Positions 7,651-14,434 of a stretch of DNA of 23,384 bases are shown one piece after another. The DNA is taken from assembly GCA_964353855.1 (NCBI GenBank), contig CAYGWX010000033.1:1-23384 (forward strand). The letters are read 5' to 3'. The DNA comes from CAYGWX01 sp964353855 [NCBI: uncultured bacterium]. Lineage in GTDB: Bacteria; Edwardsbacteria; CAYGWX01. Within the stretch, counting starts at the first letter, position 1; the number at the start of each line of letters is the position of its first letter. The position numbers were made by a program, and so were the translations under genes. A model generated the notes under the pieces. The model searched no databases. It had not been told where the DNA came from and saw nothing but the letters and a program-made list of their open reading frames with translations.

Positions 7651-7881
7651 GATTCCCAATACTCAGGTGGGGATTGCCAATCCACAGGCGGGGATTGCCA
7701 TTCCTCAGGGGTGGATTCCCGATCCCCAAGTGTGGATTCCCGATTCCCAGGTAAGGATTACCGTTCCCCGGATGTGGATTCACAATACTCAGGTGAGGAT
7801 TGCCGATCCACAGGTGGGGATTACCGTACCTCAGGTGTGGAATCCCGATACCCAGGCGGGGATTCCGCATCCCCCGCCCCT
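7651..7881. repeat. Eleven tandem 21-bp repeats
   Basis: Eleven contiguous 21-bp units, each beginning GATT (GAAT in unit 10), with rough consensus GATTSCCRATNCNCAGGTGTG. Unit boundaries fall at 7651 + 21n. The last unit (7861-7881) is degenerate. Variation is concentrated at unit positions 5, 8, 9, 11, 13, 18 and 20, while the others are nearly fixed. Units 1/7 and 2/8 differ at only two positions each, and 3/9 and 4/10 are also related, suggesting an older 126-bp duplication. Because 21 is a multiple of three and the unit has no stop, several frames on both strands stay open as heptapeptide repeats. No ribosome-binding site supports translation, so I treat it as non-coding. Confidence 0.93.
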
Positions 7882-7917
7882 CAGGGGGCCGGGGGCTTCA
7901 AGTCCCAGGCCAATAGA

Positions 7918-7951
7918 ACTGGGTCCTGCCTGATGTCAGGCAGGACCCAGT
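7918..7951. repeat. Long perfect inverted repeat
   Basis: Two 16-bp arms, ACTGGGTCCTGCCTGA (7918-7933) and TCAGGCAGGACCCAGT (7936-7951), separated by TG. It lies 24 bp past the stop of the minus-strand membrane-protein gene and probably acts as its terminator, although neither exit side has a strong T run. Confidence 0.85.
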
Positions 7952-7974
7952 CTGCGATATGGGTTACAGCCGGA

Positions 7975-9306
7975 TTACTTGTTTCCCTCTGGCTTGGGGG
8001 CCGGGGACGCCGGCGGGACCGGGGGCGCCGGTGGTTTGGGAGGTGCCGGTGGGGCCGGGGGAACCGGAGGCTTCGGCGCCTCCGGAGCCTTGGTCTCTTC
8101 GGCCTTGGGAACCTCCGGCATCTTCCACTCTTCTTTCTTCTCCTTCTTCTCCAGGAGGTTCTTGTTGTCCTTCTTCTTGGTCAGCACGATGAAGATGAGC
8201 GAATACCCCACCGAGGAGATCGCCTTGGGATAGGAGACCAGGAACAGGAACAGGAGCCAGAGCGAGATGCCGGTGATGAACCCGGAGATCTTCCCGGCCA
8301 GGGGAAGCATGCCCATGGCCTCGCCCGTGGGATGGAAGAGGAGGTTCACGCCTGGAGCTCCGGGCATCGGCAGTCCGGCCATCCCCCCGCCGTAAACCAG
8401 CGAGGCAAGGGGCCCCCCGCAGCAGGGGACGCGGGAGAGGAACTCGACCAGGACCATCCGGAAGGGCGGGAGCAGGTTCAAGCCGTAGGCGAACACCTCG
8501 GTGTACTTCTGCCCCATGCCCAGGGCCCACTGCGCGCCCAGGATGCGGTGGGCGATGACGAAAGCCTGGCCGCAGAAGTAGAAGAAGACCCATCCGCCCA
8601 GAACCATCAGGAATCCCAGGAGCGCGGAGTAGACCACCAGCCTCCAGGCCTGGGAGGCCACGCAGGAGAAGCACTCGAAGATGGTGTCGAAGGTGTCGCT
8701 CTTGGTCGTGCCCACCACCGCCGGGGCCAGCCAGCGGGAGAAGAAAAGGACGACCAGCAGGAACGCGATGAACAGGCAGGTCGGGAAGATGAGCGCCCAG
8801 AGGAGCGCGACCGAGACCTCGCCCACCCAGGGGATCTTCCCCCACAGCCCGAGGACGATGCCGCAGACGGCGAAGAATGCCGCGAACAGGAAAATCGCCA
8901 CCGGGGTCATCACGACCGAGGCCCAGTTCTTCAAGGCGAAGCCCCAGGCTTCCTTGACCTCGTAGAAGTCGTTCCCCTGGAGCTGCTCGAAGGTGATCTT
9001 GCTGACCGCGGAATCCGCCAGGAGCACCCAGGCCACGAACCAGGCGATGCCCAGGGTCCAGATGATCTTCGCCCACCACACGAAGCCGAAGCCCAGGGGC
9101 GCGAGCCGGTAGGACTCCCAGAGCATGGAGCAGGAGACCGATCCCTGGGTGACCGCGCCGGCCAGGCCCGCGGCGAAGTAGGTCAGGACGAAATAGCCCA
9201 GCCAGCCGGCCAGGAAGCCCAGGAACTGGACCCACATCTTCTTCGGCGAGAACGCCAGCCGCGGCGCCCGGAACACGTCCTTGTAGTTGAAATGCAGGGT
9301 CGTCAT
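7975..9306 (-). CDS. Polytopic membrane protein with proline-rich C-terminal tail
   Basis: No named family recognised. This 443-aa protein has about seven or eight hydrophobic segments, for example WVQFLGFLAGWLGYFVLTYF, IIWTLGIAWFVAWVLLA, VVMTPVAIFLFAAFFAV, a long stretch around residues 165-200, LVVYSALLGFLMVLGGWVFFYF, and two near 345-385. After the last segment comes a Lys/Glu-rich stretch (about 383-405) and then a cytoplasm- or periplasm-exposed tail of repeated P-x-P-P-A-P units (about 410-440). A Cys-Cys pair (PCCGG) precedes a glycine-rich loop. AGGAGGAG lies slightly far upstream of the ATG at 9306. It follows trpS by 55 bp on the same strand and could be co-transcribed. A transport or scaffold role is possible but not shown. 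Confidence 0.82.
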   Translation of the reverse strand: MTTLHFNYKDVFRAPRLAFSPKKMWVQFLGFLAGWLGYFVLTYFAAGLAGAVTQGSVSCSMLWESYRLAPLGFGFVWWAKIIWTLGIAWFVAWVLLADSAVSKITFEQLQGNDFYEVKEAWGFALKNWASVVMTPVAIFLFAAFFAVCGIVLGLWGKIPWVGEVSVALLWALIFPTCLFIAFLLVVLFFSRWLAPAVVGTTKSDTFDTIFECFSCVASQAWRLVVYSALLGFLMVLGGWVFFYFCGQAFVIAHRILGAQWALGMGQKYTEVFAYGLNLLPPFRMVLVEFLSRVPCCGGPLASLVYGGGMAGLPMPGAPGVNLLFHPTGEAMGMLPLAGKISGFITGISLWLLFLFLVSYPKAISSVGYSLIFIVLTKKKDNKNLLEKKEKKEEWKMPEVPKAEETKAPEAPKPPVPPAPPAPPKPPAPPVPPASPAPKPEGNK

Positions 9307-9361
9307 GGTCTTAGGAACTCCTCCTGTTTAGAATTGTAAAAGATTACAGCGTTATCCCTTC

Positions 9362-10369
9362 TCACCATAGCTTCATCGCCCCGCGGACTTCCTCCATCGT
9401 CTTCCGGGCCACGACCCGGGCCCGGTCCGTGCCCTCCTCCAGGATGCCTTCGATGAGCCCGGGGTCGCGCTCCAGGTCCCCCCGCCGCTCCCGGATGGGC
9501 GCGAGCGCCTCGGCCAGCTTCTCCGCCATCCGCGCCTTGCAGTCCACGCAGCCCAGGCGCGCGCTCTCGCAATCCCGGCGGATCGTCCCGGTCTCGGCGT
9601 CGTTGAACATCCGGTGGTAGGCGAAGACCGGGCAGTTGTCCGGGTGGCCGGGATCCGAGCGCCTGGGACGCAGGGGATCCGTGAACATCGTGGCTACTTT
9701 GCTGCGGATCACCTCCGGCGGATCCGAAATCAGGATCGTATTTCCTGAGGACTTGGACATCCTCTGCCCGTCCAGCCCCGGCACCCGGGGGAAACGGGTC
9801 AGCTTGGCCTGGGGCTCGGGGAAAACGTTCCCGTAGAGCCCATTGAACCGCCGGGCGATCTCCCGGCAGAGCTCGATGTGCGGCACCTGGTCCTCTCCCA
9901 CCGGGACCGTGTCCGCCTTGTAAATCAGGATGTCCGCGGCCTGGAGCACAGGGTATCCCAGGTGCCCGTAGTTGATCTTGGTTACCTCGTCCTCGTTCTC
10001 GATCAGGCCCAGGGCCCGGGCCTGCTCCTTGACGGAGGGGTTGCGGATGAGCCAGGGCGTCGGGGTAAGCATCGAGAACAACAGATGCAGTTCGGCGTGC
10101 TCCTTCACCCGGGACTGGACCAGAAACGGGCTTTTCTTCGGGTCCAGTCCTGAAGCAACCCAGTCGATCGCCATCTCCCGGATCATCTCCCGCAGCTCGC
10201 CGGTCTCGGCATAACCCGTGGTCAGCATGTGCCAGTCCGCGATCTCGAAGAAGCACTCGTAGTCCTCCTGAAGGCCGATCCAGTTCTGCAGCGCCCCCAC
10301 CAGGTTCCCCACGTGGCACTTGCCCGTGGGCCGGAAACCCGAGAGGATGCGCCCTTTCTTGTCCGGCAT
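9362..10369 (-). CDS. trpS: Tryptophan--tRNA ligase
   Basis: A 335-aa class I aminoacyl-tRNA synthetase that charges tRNA-Trp with tryptophan using ATP. The N-terminal signature ILSGFRPTGKCHVGNLVGAL contains the HIGH-equivalent CHVGN (18-22), and RMSKSSGNTI at 203-212 is the KMSKS loop. Other family motifs are the adenylate-site segment YPVLQAADILIYKADTVPVGEDQ (139-161) and HIELCREIARRFN. The length matches the bacterial enzyme. The C-terminal part contains CVDCKARMAEKL, as in many TrpS proteins. It starts 3 bp after the dacB stop, so the two are translationally and transcriptionally linked. No T-box or tryptophan attenuator is visible. Confidence 0.96.
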   Translation of the reverse strand: MPDKKGRILSGFRPTGKCHVGNLVGALQNWIGLQEDYECFFEIADWHMLTTGYAETGELREMIREMAIDWVASGLDPKKSPFLVQSRVKEHAELHLLFSMLTPTPWLIRNPSVKEQARALGLIENEDEVTKINYGHLGYPVLQAADILIYKADTVPVGEDQVPHIELCREIARRFNGLYGNVFPEPQAKLTRFPRVPGLDGQRMSKSSGNTILISDPPEVIRSKVATMFTDPLRPRRSDPGHPDNCPVFAYHRMFNDAETGTIRRDCESARLGCVDCKARMAEKLAEALAPIRERRGDLERDPGLIEGILEEGTDRARVVARKTMEEVRGAMKLW

Positions 10370-10372
10370 GAT

Positions 10373-11971
10373 TTATCCCTGCTCTCCCAGATACTGCGCC
10401 AATATCTCGCAGATGTAATCCTCCACCTTCCTCGCCGTCTTGATCTTGCGGGTGTCGTTCACCAGGATGGAGAAGGCGAACATCTTTCCGTTCTTGGCCA
10501 GGACGTATCCCGAAAGCGCCGAGACCCCGCGGATCGTGCCCGTCTTGGCGTGCACGTTCCCCAGAGCCTGGGCTGCGCCGGTCATCCGGCCCCTCAGCGT
10601 CCCGTCCATCCCGGCCACGGCCAGGGAATTGTAAAACGCCTCCCAGCCCGGCCGGGTGTTCATGTATCGCAGGAGTGTGATGACGTCCTCCGGGGACACC
10701 GAACTGCCCCGGGAGCGCCCGGAACCGTCCTCGAAATTCGCCTGTTTCAGGCCGACCTCGTTCAGGAACTCGGATTCAGCCAGGAGCCCGGCCTGGGCCG
10801 TCCGGGACCCTTTGACCTCGGCTCCGATGGTCCGGAGCAGGCACTCGGCGTAGAAGTTGTGACTTTCCTTGTTGATGATCTTGACGAACTCTGCAAGCGT
10901 CGGGGAGGAGTAGCTCACGACCGGTACAAGAGGCGAGGTCCGCGGGGCGTTGGTCAGCCCTGTTCGACTCTTCGGCCGACCCCGAACCTCGATCCCTTTG
11001 CTCTTTATAACGGCAGTCAGGACCGCCGCGAAGTTCTTTGCCGGGTCCGCAGCATAAAACTGGGTGCTCCGCCCCGGGGAGCGGTTCCCGACCGCACCGC
11101 TGACCACCAGCGTATCCCCGACCAGGGCCGCGTCCAGGTCTTCCCCAGCCACGACCTTCACCCGGCGTGTTCTCAGGCGGCCCCGTTTGTTCCGGTATCT
11201 CTCCCTTTTCCAAACGTAACGGGTCGCGATTGTGCTGACCTGGTTCCGGATCGCAAAGCCCACGGGGGGATGGACTTCTATGGAAGCCGTATCCCCCACC
11301 TCCGCTCCGGGAAGGGCTCTAACCATCACACGATTTTCGTCAAAGGTCAGCCCTCCCATTCTCTGCGTGCTCCAACCACCTTCCTCCTCGAAGGTGTCCG
11401 CGCCGGCCACCTCCATGGTCGGTGTGCCGTCCTCCCCGATGACATCTCCGGAGACCGCCCGAATCCCCTGGGCTTTTAGAGTTTCCGCCCAAGCTTCCAG
11501 GATTCCGAGGGGATGCTCCCAGAAACCTGTGGAGAGAGTAGGATCTCCCGATCCGGAGATCAGAAGATTTCCCCGCAGGACCCCGGAGGAATCCACCTCC
11601 CCGTCCTGGAACAGGATCGTCCTGAACGTGAAGCCCGGCCCCAGTTTCTCTAAGGCCGTGGCCGTGGTGAATAGCTTGGTGTTGGAGGCTGGGGTGAAGG
11701 CTTTCCCGGCGTTGCGCTCGTAAAGTGGCTTCCCGTTCTCCAAACCCACCACCTTGACCCCGAAGGACACGCCGCGGAAGGAGCGCCGGTCCAGGAGGCG
11801 GTCGATGTCCCGCTGGACGTTCCCGGTAACCTCCAGCGAGATCTTCTCCTCGCGGTAAGCGCGGTGCCGGTACTTGGCCTTTCGGCTCCTCTTTCGCGCT
11901 TCCGGGCTTCCGGCAAAGGCCAAAAGCAGCGCCAGCAGCAACGCCAGGCTGACAAGGCCTTTCCGTCTCAA
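10373..11971 (-). CDS. dacB: PBP4-type D-Ala-D-Ala carboxypeptidase/endopeptidase
   Basis: A 532-aa peptidase S13 family protein that cleaves peptidoglycan peptides in the periplasm. The N-terminus is a signal peptide (1-22) followed by a very basic stretch (26-42). The catalytic serine motif is S96-N-T-K99 (PASNTKLFTTATALEKLG). The second motif S-H-N is at 370-372 (KESHNFYAE), and K-T-G is at 476-478 (HAKTGTIRGVSALSGY). The long insert between motifs 1 and 2 is typical of PBP4. The start is a TTG at 11971 just after the HNH gene's TGA at 11973-11975, indicating translational coupling. No ATG lies before the catalytic domain. It heads directly into trpS. Confidence 0.93.
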   Translation of the reverse strand: MRRKGLVSLALLLALLLAFAGSPEARKRSRKAKYRHRAYREEKISLEVTGNVQRDIDRLLDRRSFRGVSFGVKVVGLENGKPLYERNAGKAFTPASNTKLFTTATALEKLGPGFTFRTILFQDGEVDSSGVLRGNLLISGSGDPTLSTGFWEHPLGILEAWAETLKAQGIRAVSGDVIGEDGTPTMEVAGADTFEEEGGWSTQRMGGLTFDENRVMVRALPGAEVGDTASIEVHPPVGFAIRNQVSTIATRYVWKRERYRNKRGRLRTRRVKVVAGEDLDAALVGDTLVVSGAVGNRSPGRSTQFYAADPAKNFAAVLTAVIKSKGIEVRGRPKSRTGLTNAPRTSPLVPVVSYSSPTLAEFVKIINKESHNFYAECLLRTIGAEVKGSRTAQAGLLAESEFLNEVGLKQANFEDGSGRSRGSSVSPEDVITLLRYMNTRPGWEAFYNSLAVAGMDGTLRGRMTGAAQALGNVHAKTGTIRGVSALSGYVLAKNGKMFAFSILVNDTRKIKTARKVEDYICEILAQYLGEQG

Positions 11972-11972
11972 G

Positions 11973-12479
11973 TCAGTTGCCCTGGAAAAGGTAGGGCTTC
12001 CAGCGAACGTCCTCGGAAAGGTGGTTCTGGATGAAGTGGAAGTAGAAGGGCCGCCTCGGCTTCCGGAGAAGCTTCATCCCGGACTCGGAAAGCGTGCGGT
12101 TCCCCTTGCGGTTGTTGCAGGCCACGCAGGCGCAGGCCAGGTTCTCCCATGTGTCCCTCCCTCCCCGGGTGCGTGGCAGGACATGGTCTGTGGTCATGGA
12201 TCCGCTCCTCGTCCCGCAGTACTGGCAGATGTGGCCGTCGCGCTTGATGACGTTTTTGCGGGTCAGGCTGATCTCCCGGATGGGTGGCCGGATGTGGAGG
12301 AAGAGCCGGACGACCGAGGGAAGGGGCAGGAACCGTGAGGCCGAGCGAACCATCACCCCGTCCCGCTCCACCACCTCGGCCTTGCCCAGATAGACCAGGA
12401 CCACCGCCCGCTTGGCGTTGGTCACCGAGAGAGGCTCGAAATTTTGATTGAGGACGAGGACGCTGCGATCCAGCACCAT
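11973..12479 (-). CDS. HNH endonuclease family protein
   Basis: A 168-aa protein. The C-terminal half carries a complete HNH/zinc-binding module: VIKRDGHICQYCG (first Cys pair), the active-site region MTTDHVLPRTRGGRDTWENLACAC (His of the HNH), and CACVACNNRKGNRT (second Cys pair). The N-terminal 60 residues (VLVLNQNFEPLSVTNAKRAVVLVYLGKAEVV) are the conserved leader of a widespread chromosomal HNH family found outside mobile elements, whose biological role is unsettled. A TTG at 12482 is in frame, but the ATG at 12479 is the better start. It lies between a small membrane protein gene and dacB in a tight same-strand group. Nuclease activity is likely from the motifs; the substrate is unknown. 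Confidence 0.88.
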   Translation of the reverse strand: MVLDRSVLVLNQNFEPLSVTNAKRAVVLVYLGKAEVVERDGVMVRSASRFLPLPSVVRLFLHIRPPIREISLTRKNVIKRDGHICQYCGTRSGSMTTDHVLPRTRGGRDTWENLACACVACNNRKGNRTLSESGMKLLRKPRRPFYFHFIQNHLSEDVRWKPYLFQGN

Positions 12480-12486
12480 CAAATCG

Positions 12487-12888
12487 TTAAGGCCCTACAG
12501 AATGTTGGTCAATATCCCAGTCGTACACCCAGTGTTTGATTTTGTAGCCCGTGCCTAAAAGCTCGGAATCCCTCTCGAAATGGACCTTGACCCGGAACGA
12601 CCCCTGCGTGCGCTGGATCTTCGAGAGGAAATAGTTTTTAGTTAGTTCCTTCTCCAACCCGGGGATCCCGGAATCCTTGGCTGCCCGCGTCATGGAGTCA
12701 GCCATCACGTCGTCTTGGATAAAAGGCCATGACCCGGAATAGCTCGCCAGGTTCTTTAGATGGTCCTTGAGCTGCATGGCCTTGAACCAGGTGGGCAACA
12801 GACTGAAGAGAACCCACACCGCGAGGGCCACGACCACGAGGAAGATCAGAAATCGTGTGCCCGTCTTTCCGTACTCGTTTCTCACCAT
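12487..12888 (-). CDS. Small single-pass membrane protein (DUF4845-like)
   Basis: A 133-aa protein with a short basic N-terminus (MVRNEYGKTGTR), one membrane segment at about 13-32 (FLIFLVVVALAVWVLFSLLP) and a soluble domain outside the membrane. The soluble part alternates helix and strand (LKDHLKNLASYSGSW, MADSMTRAAKDSGIPG, FRVKVHFERDSELLGTGYKIKHWVYDWDID), reminiscent of DUF4845-type proteins. The assignment is tentative. The ATG at 12888 follows AAGGAG. It is the first protein gene after tRNA-Val on the same strand and ends 7 bp before the HNH start, so it probably shares a transcript with tRNA-Val, the HNH gene, dacB and trpS. Confidence 0.75.
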   Translation of the reverse strand: MVRNEYGKTGTRFLIFLVVVALAVWVLFSLLPTWFKAMQLKDHLKNLASYSGSWPFIQDDVMADSMTRAAKDSGIPGLEKELTKNYFLSKIQRTQGSFRVKVHFERDSELLGTGYKIKHWVYDWDIDQHSVGP

Positions 12889-12951
12889 CTTCTCCTTTTC
12901 CTCCCAATTAAGCTTTCTCTTTCCTGTCGTTGTGGATTACACTTGTAGCTA

Positions 12952-13028
12952 TGGTGGGCGATACTGGACTTGAACCAGTGACCTCTTGCATGTCAAGCAA
13001 GCACTCTAACCACCTGAGCTAATCGCCC
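12952..13028 (-). tRNA. tRNA-Val (anticodon GAC)
   Basis: Read on the minus strand, the acceptor arm is GGGCGAT/ATCGCCC. The D-arm contains TAGCTCAGGTGGTTAGAG. The anticodon stem is CTTGC/GCAAG around loop TTGACAT, giving anticodon GAC (valine). The T-arm contains GGTTCAAGTCC. The discriminator is A and the CCA is genomically encoded. The length is 77 nt. Confidence 0.96.
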
Positions 13029-13049
13029 GCCCTGTTTCAAAATATAAAG

Positions 13050-13077
13050 ATTATATCAAAAGTGCCCTGAAAGTCAA
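13050..13077 (-). promoter_or_regulatory. Promoter of tRNA-Val
   Basis: On the minus strand, TTGACT (13072-13077), 16-bp spacer, TATAAT (13050-13055). The predicted start is about 15 nt before the mature tRNA 5' end. Confidence 0.82.
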
Positions 13078-13098
13078 GACCTAATTTCGCAAATCAGC

Positions 13099-13128
13099 TT
13101 GACTTCGCCCCTTTTTTTGGTGTATAGT
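13099..13128 (+). promoter_or_regulatory. Promoter of tRNA-Leu
   Basis: TTGACT (13099-13104), 18-bp spacer, TATAGT (13123-13128). The predicted start is near 13135, 8 nt before the tRNA. It is back to back with the tRNA-Val promoter; the two -35 elements are 21 bp apart and share the hexamer TTGACT. Confidence 0.8.
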
Positions 13129-13142
13129 ATATGTTCGCAATC

Positions 13143-13230
13143 GCCGAAGTGGCGGAATTTGGCAGACGCGCTAGGCTCAGGACTTAGTGGCCGCGAGGCT
13201 GTGGGGGTTCAAATCCCCCCTTCGGCACCA
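13143..13230 (+). tRNA. tRNA-Leu (anticodon CAG)
   Basis: The acceptor arm is GCCGAAG/CTTCGGC. The anticodon arm is CTAGG/CTTAG around loop CTCAGGA, giving anticodon CAG (leucine). A long variable arm typical of tRNA-Leu is present, and the T-arm is GGGGGTTCAAATCCCCC. The discriminator is A with encoded CCA. The length is 88 nt. Confidence 0.96.
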
Positions 13231-13236
13231 AACGAA

Positions 13237-13272
13237 CGGAGTCCCGCTCCCCTTTAAGCGGGACTCCGCGTT
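13237..13272 (+). terminator. Rho-independent terminator of tRNA-Leu
   Basis: Perfect 12-bp stem CGGAGTCCCGCT (13237-13248) and AGCGGGACTCCG (13257-13268), with an 8-nt loop, followed by CGTTTT. It lies between convergent tRNA-Leu and the Lrp-domain gene and could serve both. Confidence 0.88.
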
Positions 13273-13280
13273 TTCCGGTT

Positions 13281-13520
13281 TTATCCTTTGTTCACCACGA
13301 TGCAGGTCACGGTCTTGTTGACCCCGGTCGCCTTCTGGAGTTTAGAGACCACCGCGGCGCCCAGGTCCTTCAGGGTCGGGGCCTCCAGGTAGGCCACCAG
13401 ATCATGCAGCCCCGTCACCAGGTGAGCCTGTTTCACGCCTTTGATTCTCCTCACCGCTGCCAGCGCTGCGGGCGCTTTTCCGGCGTTGACGTTGACCAGT
13501 ACATACGCCCCCATAGCCAT
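13281..13520 (-). CDS. Stand-alone Lrp/AsnC ligand-binding (RAM) domain protein
   Basis: A 79-aa protein consisting only of the Lrp/AsnC C-terminal ligand-binding fold. It shows beta strand AYVLVNVNAG, helix ALAAVRRIKGVKQAHLVTG with the family's G-x-x-D-L-V turn (GLHDLVAYLEAP), helix LKDLGAAVVSKLQKATGV, and final strand NKTVTCIVV. There is no helix-turn-helix, so it cannot bind DNA like full-length Lrp. Such single-domain proteins are thought to sense small metabolites or modulate partners. The start is the ATG at 13520, preceded by GGAGG with 8-nt spacing; the in-frame GTG at 13529 overlaps that ribosome-binding site. It lies 23 bp after thyX on the same strand and is probably co-transcribed. 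Confidence 0.88.
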   Translation of the reverse strand: MAMGAYVLVNVNAGKAPAALAAVRRIKGVKQAHLVTGLHDLVAYLEAPTLKDLGAAVVSKLQKATGVNKTVTCIVVNKG

Positions 13521-13543
13521 TCTTTTCACCTCCCCTCAAACGT

Positions 13544-14329
13544 TTAGACTTTTCGGTGTTCCGTTTTGACGCCTTCGGTGCCGTCAGCCAAGCGGTATAT
13601 CTCGTAATCCCCGAACAGGTTCGGAGCTTCCTTACGCATCAGGCGGAGCATGGTTATGGCCACCTTGCGTATCTCCGGCTCGGCCCCCTCGCTGGCCCGG
13701 AGCTCGATGAAATGCCTGAGGGCCCGGGCATTGGCCGTCACGAAGACCTTGGTTTCGGTGGCATTGGGGAGAACGCTCCTCGCAGCCTGGCGCGCCACCT
13801 TGCGTTTTTGGGTCTTGGTGAAGGAGGGATACTCCCGGTCCACTTTCCGAGTCAGCTTCTCAACCAGATCGCAATAGGAATGATGGCAGGCTTCCACGGT
13901 ATGAAGCCATAGGGCATGCAGCTCCGGATCGCCGGCGATGATCTCCGGCTCTACGAAGTCCGCCTCGGATTCGTCCACGTAGCGCTGCGAGAGCTGGCTG
14001 TACCCGAAGCCTGCCCGGTGCCGGATGAACTCGTGGGTGAACGAACGGGAAACCCCCGTGATCAGGAGGTTCCAGACGGCGTGCTCGAGCACGCTCCCGT
14101 GTTCTGACTCGATGATGTTGGCCAAATAGTCCCGGTTCGTCTTATGGCCCTGTTTCGCCCCGAAGGACATGTAACACACCCTTCCGGCAACCTCGCACAG
14201 CGCCTCGGCGCCGATCTCGGTGTCCGTCGACCAACTCGTCCCCTGGTCCTCCAGGAAGCGGGCGATCTCCTTGGGATCGGCGGCCTGCCGGCCCAGGACG
14301 TAGATTTTAGGCTCTCGTAGGATTCGCAT
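13544..14329 (-). CDS. thyX: Flavin-dependent thymidylate synthase
   Basis: A 261-aa ThyX, which methylates dUMP to dTMP using methylenetetrahydrofolate, NADPH and FAD. The diagnostic motif is RHRAGFGYSQLSQRY (RHR at 103-105, Ser at 114), with eight residues between RHR and Ser where the classical motif has seven. Other family features are ESEHGSVLEHAVWNLLITGVSRSFTHEFIRHR and the C-terminal NARALRHFIELRASEGAEPEIR, which carries nucleotide-binding residues. The ATG at 14329 is chosen because an in-frame ATG nine codons upstream lies inside the predicted -10 element and would not be transcribed. The window shows no thyA, so this may be the cell's only dTMP synthase. It is followed by the Lrp-domain gene. 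Confidence 0.95.
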   Translation of the reverse strand: MRILREPKIYVLGRQAADPKEIARFLEDQGTSWSTDTEIGAEALCEVAGRVCYMSFGAKQGHKTNRDYLANIIESEHGSVLEHAVWNLLITGVSRSFTHEFIRHRAGFGYSQLSQRYVDESEADFVEPEIIAGDPELHALWLHTVEACHHSYCDLVEKLTRKVDREYPSFTKTQKRKVARQAARSVLPNATETKVFVTANARALRHFIELRASEGAEPEIRKVAITMLRLMRKEAPNLFGDYEIYRLADGTEGVKTEHRKV

Positions 14330-14351
14330 GGTGACCAGTTCTTCGCAGAAT

Positions 14352-14381
14352 AGCATAGCAGTTTCGGCGCGGTTTTGTCAA
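14352..14381 (-). promoter_or_regulatory. Sigma-70 promoter of thyX
   Basis: On the minus strand, TTGACA (14376-14381), 18-bp spacer, TATGCT (14352-14357). The predicted start is near 14345, giving a leader of about 16 nt to the chosen ATG. The longer open frame's ATG (14354-14356) is part of the -10 hexamer. Confidence 0.75.
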
Positions 14382-14388
14382 GGCCAAG

Positions 14389-14419
14389 GGAAAGGGGAGG
14401 CCAAAAGCCTCCCCTTTCC
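14389..14419 (-). terminator. Terminator hairpin of the sigma-factor operon
   Basis: Perfect 13-bp stem GGAAAGGGGAGGC (14389-14401) and GCCTCCCCTTTCC (14407-14419) with a 5-nt loop. It lies 16 bp past the sigma-factor stop and 8 bp before the thyX -35. The exit side has only a short T run. Confidence 0.75.
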
Positions 14420-14434
14420 AAAACGTCCCCCAGA

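Noticed and set aside
7651-7881. CRISPR array
   Set aside because: The units abut without spacers and there are no cas genes in the window.
7648-9339. Long plus-strand open frame of 563 codons across the repeat array and opposite the membrane-protein gene
   Set aside because: It is antisense to a gene with clear membrane segments and a ribosome-binding site. Its composition (Gly/Arg/Glu/Gln-rich) is that of an antisense shadow in GC-rich DNA.
10370-10372. T-box or attenuator controlling trpS
   Set aside because: Only 3 bp separate trpS from dacB, so there is no room for a leader structure.
10229-11479. Plus-strand open frame of 416 codons opposite trpS and dacB
   Set aside because: Both genes beneath carry complete catalytic motifs on the minus strand. 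The plus-strand translation has no recognisable domain.
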